Assembly (NCBI GenBank): GCA_023422695.1
Contig: JAFAGN010000201.1
Location: forward strand, 1 to 12,178
Source: Pseudomonadota bacterium
GTDB taxonomy: Bacteria > Pseudomonadota > Alphaproteobacteria > Sphingomonadales > Sphingomonadaceae
DNA: 12,178 bases
Reading direction: 5' to 3'
The translations under genes were made by a program, and so were the position numbers. Under the pieces are notes generated by a model that searched no databases, was not told where the DNA came from, and was given only the letters and a program-made list of their open reading frames with translations. Below, piece after piece: positions 6,348 to 12,178 of this stretch. Position 1 is the first letter of the stretch, and every line of letters starts with the position of its first letter.

Positions 6348-7171
6348 CGGGTCTGATGAAGGGCAAGCGCGGGCTGATCATGGGCCTCGCCAACGATAAA
6401 TCGCTCGCCTGGGGCATCGCCAAGGCGCTGAACGCGCATGGCGCCGAACTCGCGATTTCCTATCAGGGCGACGTGATGCTGAAGCGGGTCAAGCCGCTCG
6501 CCGACGAGCTTGGCTGCGACCTGCTGATCGATTGCGACGTGTCGGACATGGACAATCTCGACGCCGCCTTTGCGACGCTCGGCGCGCGATGGCCGACGAT
6601 CGACTTCGTCGTCCACGCGATCGGCTACACCAACAAGGAAGCGCTGCGCGGCCATTATGCCGACGTGACCCTCGACGACTTCCTGATGACGATGAACATC
6701 AGCGTGTACAGCTTTACCGCGGTGGCGAAGCGCGCTGCGGCGATGATGACGCCTTTCGATCCCGAGACGGGGACGGGTGGCGGCTCGCTGCTCACCTTGA
6801 GCTATTATGGCGCCGAGAAGGTCATTCCGCACTACAACGTGATGGGCGTCGCCAAATCGGCGCTGGAAACCAGCGTCAAATATCTCGCCAATGATTATGG
6901 CCCGCAGGGCGTGCGCGTGAACGCGATTTCGGCCGGGCCGATCAAGACGCTCGCCGCATCGGGGATCGGCGATTTCCGCCTGATCCTGAAATGGAACGAA
7001 CACAACGCGCCGCTGCGCCGCAACGTCACGATCGACGATGTCGGCGGTTCGGCGCTCTATCTGCTCAGCGATCTGGCATCGGGGGTGACCGGCGAAACGC
7101 ATCACGTCGACGCCGGTTACCACACCGTCGGTATGAAGCAGGAAGACGCGCCGGACATCGCGCTTGTCTGA
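6344..7171 (+). CDS. fabI: Enoyl-[acyl-carrier-protein] reductase (NADH), FabI
   Basis: This 275-residue enzyme catalyses the last reduction of each type II fatty-acid elongation cycle, turning trans-2-enoyl-ACP into acyl-ACP in the cytoplasm. It has the divergent SDR layout of FabI. The nucleotide-binding start is GLANDKSLAWGIAKAL (14-29), Q41 lies in the cofactor region, and AIGYTNKEALRG follows at 92-103. The catalytic Y164-x6-K171 is in HYNVMGVAK, with the second tyrosine at Y154. ISAGPIKTLAASGIGDFR (195-212) lies around the substrate-binding loop. The residues aligned with E. coli Gly93, Met159 and Phe203 (here G94, M167 and F211) are retained, so a normal diphenyl-ether inhibitor pocket is expected. 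The ATG overlaps the upstream TGA; the GNAT gene overlaps its 3' end by 8 bases. Confidence 0.96.
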   Translation: MTGLMKGKRGLIMGLANDKSLAWGIAKALNAHGAELAISYQGDVMLKRVKPLADELGCDLLIDCDVSDMDNLDAAFATLGARWPTIDFVVHAIGYTNKEALRGHYADVTLDDFLMTMNISVYSFTAVAKRAAAMMTPFDPETGTGGGSLLTLSYYGAEKVIPHYNVMGVAKSALETSVKYLANDYGPQGVRVNAISAGPIKTLAASGIGDFRLILKWNEHNAPLRRNVTIDDVGGSALYLLSDLASGVTGETHHVDAGYHTVGMKQEDAPDIALV

Positions 7172-7694
7172 TGCGCTCAGCATCCGCGCCGCGACGGCGG
7201 CGGATGCCGATGCGATCGACGGCATCATTCGCGCGGCCTTTGTCGGGACTTCATTCGGCTATCAGGGCGAAGCCGAACTGGTGCGGATGATCGAGGCCGA
7301 CGGCGACGCGCTGGCTTCGCTCGTCGCCGAACAGGATGGTGCGGTCGTGGGGCATGTCTTGTTCAGCCGCATGACGGTCGAGGCCGATGGGGCGCCGCTT
7401 GCGGCCGCGGGCCTTGCGCCGGTGTCGGTCGTTCCGGCCTGCCAGGGGCAGGGTATCGGCGACGCGCTGATCCGCGCGGGGCTCGCGGCACTTGCCGAGC
7501 AAGGCGCCCAGATCAGCTTCGTGCTCGGCCACGCGCATTATTATCCCCGCTTCGGCTATGCGCCCGAACTCGCCGCGCGCTTTGCGTCGCCCTTCGCCGG
7601 ACCGCATTTCATGGCGATGATGCTGGACTCGGGCGCGCCTTGGCCGCTAGGCGGTCGAGCGGACTATGCGCCCGCATTCGGCCGGATGGGATAG
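7164..7694 (+). CDS. GNAT-family N-acetyltransferase (YhbS-like)
   Basis: This 176-residue protein belongs to the GCN5-related acetyltransferases, which move an acetyl group from acetyl-CoA to an amine. The acetyl-CoA pyrophosphate-binding motif A is VVPACQGQGIGDALI, with Q94-G-Q-G-I-G99. The later HAHYYPRFGYAPE segment and overall arrangement recall the YhbS group (COG3153). The substrate is unknown. The only start between an in-frame stop (7134-7136) and the conserved region is TTG at 7164, which overlaps fabI by 8 bases; a nearby ATG at 7171 is in another frame. No convincing Shine-Dalgarno is visible, so translation may depend on ribosomes finishing fabI. aroC follows after 4 bp. Confidence 0.85.
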   Translation: MSDALSIRAATAADADAIDGIIRAAFVGTSFGYQGEAELVRMIEADGDALASLVAEQDGAVVGHVLFSRMTVEADGAPLAAAGLAPVSVVPACQGQGIGDALIRAGLAALAEQGAQISFVLGHAHYYPRFGYAPELAARFASPFAGPHFMAMMLDSGAPWPLGGRADYAPAFGRMG

Positions 7695-7698
7695 GGCA

Positions 7699-8775
7699 AT
7701 GAGTTTCAACAGCTTCGGACGCGTTCTTCGCTTCACGACGTGGGGGGAAAGCCATGGCCCCGCGCTCGGCGCCGTCGTTGACGGCTGCCCGCCGCGCCTG
7801 TCGCTTTCCGAAGCCGACATCCAGCCTTTCCTCGACAAACGGCGCCCCGGCCAGTCGCGCCACACGACGCAGCGGCAGGAGCCCGATCAGGTGCGCATCT
7901 TGTCGGGGGTGTTCGAGGGCAAGACGACGGGTACGCCGATCAGTCTGATGATCGAGAATGTCGACCAGCGCTCCAAGGATTATGGCGAGATCGCACAGGC
8001 CTATCGTCCCGGCCACGCCGATTACAGCTATGATGCCAAATATGGCATCCGCGACTATCGCGGTGGCGGGCGGTCAAGCGCGCGCGAGACCGCGGCACGG
8101 GTCGCGGCGGGCGGCGTCGCGCGGCTGGTGATTCCAGAGGTGCAGATCCACGCCTGGGTCGCCGAAATCGGCGGCGATGCGATCGATCCTGCCAACTTCG
8201 ACCTCGAAGAAATTGATCGCAATCCCTTTTTCTGTCCCGATCCCGCAGCGGCGCAGCGCTGGGAGGGGCTGATGGACGCGGCACGCAAGGCGGGCAGTTC
8301 GCTCGGTGCAGTGATCGAATGTGCCGCCAGCGGGGTTCCCGCCGGTTGGGGCGCGCCCATCTATGCCAAGCTGAACAGCGATCTTGCGGCGGCGATGATG
8401 GGGATCAACGCGGTGAAGGGCGTCGAGATCGGCGCGGGCTTTCATGCGGCGCGGCTGCGCGGCGAAGAAAATGCCGATCCGATGCGCCCCGCGAGCGACG
8501 GCAGCAACCGTCCCGATTTTCTGTCGAACAATGCCGGCGGTATCGCGGGCGGCATTTCGACCGGGCAGCCGGTCGTCGTCCGCGTCGCATTCAAACCGAC
8601 CAGTTCGATCCTGACCCCCGTACCGACGATCAACCGGGCGGGAGAGGCCGCCGACATCGTCACCAAGGGCCGCCACGACCCCTGCGTCGGCATCCGCGGC
8701 GCGCCCGTGGTCGAAGCGATGATGGCGCTCGTCTTGGCCGATCACAAGCTGCTCCACCGCGCGCAATGCGGGTGA
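7699..8775 (+). CDS. aroC: Chorismate synthase
   Basis: This 358-residue enzyme is the final one of the shikimate pathway. It eliminates phosphate from 5-enolpyruvylshikimate-3-phosphate to form chorismate, using reduced FMN, in the cytoplasm. All three family signatures are present: GESHGPALGAVVDGCP (16-31) with H19; RGGGRSSARETAARVAAGG (121-139); and RHDPCVGIRGAPVVEAM (325-341). The second active-site histidine is H106 in RPGHADYSY. RPDFLSNNAGGIAGGISTGQ (271-290) is also typical. Length is normal for a bacterial, monofunctional enzyme. ATG 7699 is chosen over an in-frame ATG at 7666 because the product then starts MSFNSFGRVLRFTTWGESHG, as in relatives, and because a purine-rich GGGATAGGG lies just upstream. 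Confidence 0.97.
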   Translation: MSFNSFGRVLRFTTWGESHGPALGAVVDGCPPRLSLSEADIQPFLDKRRPGQSRHTTQRQEPDQVRILSGVFEGKTTGTPISLMIENVDQRSKDYGEIAQAYRPGHADYSYDAKYGIRDYRGGGRSSARETAARVAAGGVARLVIPEVQIHAWVAEIGGDAIDPANFDLEEIDRNPFFCPDPAAAQRWEGLMDAARKAGSSLGAVIECAASGVPAGWGAPIYAKLNSDLAAAMMGINAVKGVEIGAGFHAARLRGEENADPMRPASDGSNRPDFLSNNAGGIAGGISTGQPVVVRVAFKPTSSILTPVPTINRAGEAADIVTKGRHDPCVGIRGAPVVEAMMALVLADHKLLHRAQCG

Positions 8776-8785
8776 TGCGACGGCA

Positions 8786-10567
8786 ATGGAGCTGATCCGG
8801 ACTTTCATCGAAGCGCACCAGGCGGTCATTTCGCTGATCATCCTTGCCGCGATCTTCGTTGGCTTCATGATGGAACGACTGCCGGCAACGGTGATCGCCA
8901 TCCTTGGCGCCTGCACCTATCTGGCGCTCGGCATCCTCGACGGCGATGCGATGTATTCGGTGTTTTCGAACTCGGCGCCGATCGTCATCGGGGCGATGTT
9001 TGTGCTGTCGGGGGCGCTGATCCGCACTGGGGTGATCCAGCGCGTCGCCGACGCGATCATGAAACGCGCCGAAAAACATCCGCGCCTTGCGATCGTCGAG
9101 GTGCTGGTGGGGGCGCTGTTCGCCTCGGCGTTTCTGAACAACACCCCGGTCGTGGTCGTGCTGCTGCCGATCATGCTGAAACTGGCCGAAGTGACCGGGG
9201 TCAGCGCCAAGAAGCTGCTGATGCCGCTGTCGATTGCCGCAGTTCTGGGCGGCACGCTGACGCTGATCGGCACGTCGACCAATCTGGTTGTCGACGGCAT
9301 CGTGCGCGACGCGGGGATGGACCGCTTCGGGATCTTCGAGATTACGCCGATTGGCCTGGTGACCGCGGCGTCGGGCATGATCGGCCTTGCGCTGATGTGG
9401 TGGCTGTTGCCGTCCGACAAGCCGGTCAAGGGACCGGCGGGGACGCACGACGCGCATCAATATCTGACCGAACTGGTGCTGGACGAGGATGACGCGCTGG
9501 TCGGAATGACGGTCGAGGCCTTTACCGATCTGCCCCGCTCGGGGCGGATCGTCGGTATTAGGCGCGGGTCGGTGGTCGTTCATGGCAGCGACCTCGATCA
9601 TTGGACGCTTGCCGCGGGCGACCGCGTCATCGTTCGCGTCGACGGCGCCAGCCTGATGACGTGGCGCGAGCAGGGGCGCTTTCGGCTGGGGATCGGCAGC
9701 GGCGAACCCACCGAAGCCGACATGGTCGTCGAAACGATGGTGGCATCGAACCATCCCGCGATCGGTCAGCGGCTGATCGACATTCCCTTTCTGCAGAAAA
9801 TTCGCGCGCGCATCATCGGGCTCGACCGGCCCGCGCACGAACCGGGTCCCGACCTTGCCAGCGTGCGAATTCGCCCTGCCGACCGCCTGCTCGTGGCCGG
9901 CGGCCCGCGCGAGGTCGAGGCGCTGCGCGACAACCCGCATCTGATCGGCGCCGATCTGGCCAAGGTGCGCGCGTTTCGGCGCAGCAAGGCGTGGATCGCG
10001 ATCCTGTGCATGGCATCGGTCGTGACGCTGGCCGCACTCGATGTCCTGCCGATCGGGGTCGCCGCGATCATCGCGATCGGCGTCATCCTGGTCACCCGCT
10101 GCATCGACAGCGAAGAGGCGTGGGGGACGATCGACGGCGACGTGCTGATCCTGATCTTTGCGATGCTCGCCGTCGGACTGGCACTCGAAAACAGCGGCGC
10201 GGTCGCGATGATGGTGGGGTGGGTCAAACCGTCGCTTGCCGATGCGCCTGCCTGGGTGCTGGTGTTCGGAATTTATTTCTTTGCGCTGATCCTGTCTGAA
10301 CTGCTCAGCAACAATGCGGTCGCGGCGTTGATGACGCCGGTAACGCTGGCGATCGCTTCGGAGTTGGGGGTCGATCCGCGGCCTTTGGTCATCGCGCTGA
10401 TGATCGGCGCGTCGGCCTGTTTCGCGACCCCGATCGGCTATCAGACCAACACGATCGTCTATGCCGCCGGCGACTATCGCTTCGTCGATTTCGTCAAGAT
10501 CGGCGTGCCGCTCAACATCATCACCGGGGTTTCAACCTGTCTGGCGATCGTATTTTTCATGACGTGA
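8786..10567 (+). CDS. SLC13/DASS-type anion permease with two RCK_C (TrkA-C) domains
   Basis: This 593-residue inner-membrane transporter is of the divalent anion:sodium symporter type. Two membrane halves flank a cytoplasmic insert. The first half (about 12-210) has the paired clamp motifs FLNNTP (116-121) and GTSTN (162-166). The second half (about 402-592) has SNNAV (508-512) and GYQTNT (551-556). These SNT-like motifs form the sodium and substrate sites in this family. Residues about 225-385 hold two regulatory RCK_C domains, seen as repeated ELVLDEDDALVGMTVE- and MVVETMVASNHPAIGQ-type stretches. Members of this architecture include sulfate and dicarboxylate carriers, and the substrate here cannot be told. 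It starts 10 bp after aroC without an obvious Shine-Dalgarno and is the last gene of the run. Confidence 0.88.
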   Translation: MELIRTFIEAHQAVISLIILAAIFVGFMMERLPATVIAILGACTYLALGILDGDAMYSVFSNSAPIVIGAMFVLSGALIRTGVIQRVADAIMKRAEKHPRLAIVEVLVGALFASAFLNNTPVVVVLLPIMLKLAEVTGVSAKKLLMPLSIAAVLGGTLTLIGTSTNLVVDGIVRDAGMDRFGIFEITPIGLVTAASGMIGLALMWWLLPSDKPVKGPAGTHDAHQYLTELVLDEDDALVGMTVEAFTDLPRSGRIVGIRRGSVVVHGSDLDHWTLAAGDRVIVRVDGASLMTWREQGRFRLGIGSGEPTEADMVVETMVASNHPAIGQRLIDIPFLQKIRARIIGLDRPAHEPGPDLASVRIRPADRLLVAGGPREVEALRDNPHLIGADLAKVRAFRRSKAWIAILCMASVVTLAALDVLPIGVAAIIAIGVILVTRCIDSEEAWGTIDGDVLILIFAMLAVGLALENSGAVAMMVGWVKPSLADAPAWVLVFGIYFFALILSELLSNNAVAALMTPVTLAIASELGVDPRPLVIALMIGASACFATPIGYQTNTIVYAAGDYRFVDFVKIGVPLNIITGVSTCLAIVFFMT

Positions 10568-10574
10568 CGGCAGG

Positions 10575-10590
10575 CCCGCGCGCGTGCGGG
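10575..10590 (+). terminator. GC hairpin after the SLC13 gene, weak terminator candidate
   Basis: CCCGC (10575-10579) and GCGGG (10586-10590) can pair around a 6-base loop, starting 8 bp after the stop codon. There is no T run behind it, so it does not fit a standard intrinsic terminator. It is listed only because it is the sole hairpin at the end of the six-gene run. Confidence 0.22.
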
Positions 10591-10618
10591 TGTGGCCCGG
10601 AACCGTCGTTCACTACCC

Positions 10619-10657
10619 TTGACGCTGCGCGCTGCGGCGGGTCAAAGGGGATATAAG
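10619..10657 (+). promoter_or_regulatory. Possible promoter of the symporter gene
   Basis: TTGACG (10619-10624) is a good -35 box. With a 17-bp spacer the -10 would be TCAAAG (10642-10647), which is poor. The better-looking TATAAG (10652-10657) is 27 bp away, too far to pair with it. A promoter in this 141-bp gap is expected, because the gap is the second largest in the window and the symporter has its own ribosome site, but the exact boxes are uncertain. Confidence 0.3.
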
Positions 10658-10693
10658 CTGGCCGTTGGAAAACTGGCCGATCGCAGAAAATTC

Positions 10694-10700
10694 GAGAGGG
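10694..10700 (+). promoter_or_regulatory. Shine-Dalgarno deciding the symporter start
   Basis: GAGAGGG ends 8 bases before the ATG at 10709. It supports that start over an in-frame alternative at 10592, which would add 39 mostly basic residues before the first membrane segment. Confidence 0.6.
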
Positions 10701-10708
10701 ACGGCCGC

Positions 10709-12055
10709 ATGGACCGCAAACTGACTTGGTATATTTTGGCGGGCATGGCGCTCGGCGTCGTCGCGGGCTACGCGGTTCATGTCGGCTTGCCCGCGGACCA
10801 TCCGTGGTTCGAATATCTGACCAAGACGTTCAAGCTGCTGTCCGACATCTTTCTCAACCTGATCAAGCTGCTCGTCGCGCCGCTGGTGCTGTCGACGATC
10901 GTGGTTGGCATCGCGCATATGGGCGACAGCAGCGCGCTTGGCCGCATCGGCACGCGCGCGATCATCTGGTTCATCACCGCCAGTTTTATCTCGATCGCGC
11001 TCGGCCTGCTGATGGTGAATCTGTTCCAGCCGGGCATCGGTGCGCCGATCCCCGACGCGGCCGAGGCCGCAAAAATGGTCGGCGAGGTCAAAAAGCTCGA
11101 CGCGTGGGAATTCACGCTGTCGATCTTTCCCAAGAACGCGCTGGAGGCGCTGGCGACCAATAATATCCTGCAAATCCTGGTCTTTTCGATCTTCGCTGGG
11201 GTCGCCCTGTCGGCGATTGGCGAGAAGGGCGCGGCGCTGGTCCGCGGCGCCGATGCGCTCGCGGAAATGATGCTGCAGATCACCGGCTATGTGATGCGTT
11301 TTGCACCGTTCGCGGTGTTCGGGGCGATTGCCAATGTCGTCGCGAAAAGCGGGCTTGGCATCCTCGCGACCTATTTCGAGCTATTGATCGAATTCTACAT
11401 CTCGCTGGTGCTGCTCTGGGTCATCCTGCTGACGATGGGCTGGGCGTTCCTGCGCCAGCGCATCTGGATGCTCATCCGTTATATCCGCGAGCCGTTGCTG
11501 ATCGCCTTTTCGACCGCTTCGTCGGAAGCCGCGCTGCCCAAGATGTTCGAACAGCTCGATCGCTTCGGGGTGCCGCGCCGCATTTCGGGCTTCATGCTGC
11601 CCCTGGGCTACAGCTTCAACCTCGACGGTTCGATGATGTACATGAGCTTTGCGACGATCTTTATCGCGCAGGCCTATGGCATCGACCTGTCGATCACCAC
11701 CCAGGTGCTGATCCTGCTGACGCTGATGATCAGTTCGAAGGGGATCGCCGCGGTACCGCGCGCCAGCCTGGTGGTGATCACGGGAACGCTCGCGCAATTC
11801 GGCCTGCCGGTCGAAGGTGTCGCGATCATCCTGGCGATCGACCAGTTCCTCGACATGGGGCGCACCGCGACCAACGTCGTCGGCAACGCGGTGGCGACCA
11901 GCGTCATCACCAAATGGGAAGGCATGCTGGAAGAGCCCGATCCCGCCGAAATGGACCGCCCGCACGCCCCCACACACACCGCGCACGGCGGCGCGCGCGG
12001 GCTGGAACTGGCCGAGGATATGGTCAGCGACGAGCGCGCCAAGCCACAAGGCTGA
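10709..12055 (+). CDS. Dicarboxylate/amino acid:cation symporter (DAACS, GltP/DctA-type)
   Basis: This 448-residue inner-membrane elevator-type transporter takes up acidic amino acids or C4-dicarboxylates with cations. Family landmarks are a first helix MDRKLTWYILAGMALGVVAG, the hairpin-1 serine region STASSEAALP (268-277), NLDGS (304-308; usually NMDGT), the hairpin-2 region SSKGIAAVP, and DMGRTATNVVGN (382-393). The arginine, threonine and asparagine known in GltPh to contact substrate (R397, T398, N401) are present as R385, T386 and N389. The aspartate of the first sodium site (GltPh D405) is replaced by N393. A hydrophilic tail of about 40 residues, rich in His, Glu and Arg, follows the last conserved segment. 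The exact substrate is not determined. It stands alone after a 141-bp gap. Confidence 0.9.
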   Translation: MDRKLTWYILAGMALGVVAGYAVHVGLPADHPWFEYLTKTFKLLSDIFLNLIKLLVAPLVLSTIVVGIAHMGDSSALGRIGTRAIIWFITASFISIALGLLMVNLFQPGIGAPIPDAAEAAKMVGEVKKLDAWEFTLSIFPKNALEALATNNILQILVFSIFAGVALSAIGEKGAALVRGADALAEMMLQITGYVMRFAPFAVFGAIANVVAKSGLGILATYFELLIEFYISLVLLWVILLTMGWAFLRQRIWMLIRYIREPLLIAFSTASSEAALPKMFEQLDRFGVPRRISGFMLPLGYSFNLDGSMMYMSFATIFIAQAYGIDLSITTQVLILLTLMISSKGIAAVPRASLVVITGTLAQFGLPVEGVAIILAIDQFLDMGRTATNVVGNAVATSVITKWEGMLEEPDPAEMDRPHAPTHTAHGGARGLELAEDMVSDERAKPQG

Positions 12056-12178
12056 TCGCTCTGCACCCGGCGGGGCCGTTTCGGATGGGCGAGGGGGGGG
12101 GGGGGCCCCCCCCGGCCGGGCGGCCCCCGCCGCCCCGGGGCCGCGGGACTGCCGGCTGCCTGCTCTGTCATGGCGAGA
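12056..12178. other. Non-coding, extremely GC-rich low-complexity end
   Basis: After the symporter stop there is no supportable gene. A run of 13 G (12093-12105) joins directly to 8 C (12106-12113), followed by further C- and G-only clusters to about 12147. The G/C junction could form a very stable hairpin, but no T tract follows, so it is not a standard terminator. Homopolymers of this size near a sequence end are a common site of assembly or base-calling error, so the exact bases should be treated with caution. Confidence 0.5.

Noticed and set aside
6215..7228. 337-residue - strand frame opposite fabI
   Set aside because: It is antisense to an unmistakable FabI and has no domain of its own.
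7666..7698. Earlier in-frame ATG for aroC
   Set aside because: It would overlap the GNAT gene and add residues before the conserved chorismate synthase N terminus.
8660..9940. 426-residue - strand frame opposite the SLC13 permease
   Set aside because: It is an antisense shadow of a coding region with clear permease motifs.
11674..12171. - strand frame of 165 residues ending near the right edge
   Set aside because: It is Pro/Arg-rich, depends on the suspicious G/C homopolymers and is antisense to the symporter.
12170..12178. ATG at the right edge as the start of a next gene
   Set aside because: Only three codons are present and no ribosome site precedes it, so nothing can be supported.

Overview
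The window looks like ordinary chromosome from a high-GC alphaproteobacterium, most likely a sphingomonad (Sphingopyxis or a close relative). This rests on base composition, GTG/TTG starts, weak Shine-Dalgarno sites and the general look of FabI, AroC, PdxH and the YihY protein. It is recalled resemblance, not a database result. I see no rRNA, tRNA, CRISPR array, insertion sequence, phage gene or attachment site.

Left part (1-4206): genes on alternating strands with almost no space between them. An AraC-family regulator and an 81-residue membrane protein (+, 188-1219) run stop-to-stop into a small membrane-anchored protein with four extracytoplasmic cysteines (-, 1216-1638). That gene starts 7 bp from a divergent, probably exported serine hydrolase of the beta-lactamase/NylB type (+, 1646-2803). 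The hydrolase overlaps by 6 bp the end of a two-gene operon (-, 4206-2798) encoding pyridoxamine 5'-phosphate oxidase (PdxH) and a PhzF-family protein, joined by an ATGA overlap.

Middle part (4332-10567): six + strand genes with gaps of at most 10 bp. They encode a zinc-finger-free DnaJ (CbpA type), a YihY/BrkB inner-membrane protein, enoyl-ACP reductase (FabI), a GNAT acetyltransferase, chorismate synthase (AroC) and an SLC13/DASS permease with two internal RCK_C domains. The only visible promoter candidate lies before the DnaJ gene and resembles a heat-shock (sigma-32) site, so folding, envelope, fatty-acid and aromatic biosynthesis genes may share one transcript.

Right part (10568-12178): after a 141-bp gap, a dicarboxylate/amino-acid:cation symporter with its own Shine-Dalgarno, then about 120 bp of non-coding sequence with a 13-G/8-C homopolymer junction that may be an assembly artefact.

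I found no clear novel multi-gene system. The points most worth checking are the cysteine protein/serine hydrolase divergent pair, the heat-shock-like promoter ahead of fabI and aroC, the unassigned GNAT between those two genes, and the Asp-to-Asn change at a sodium-site position in the symporter.
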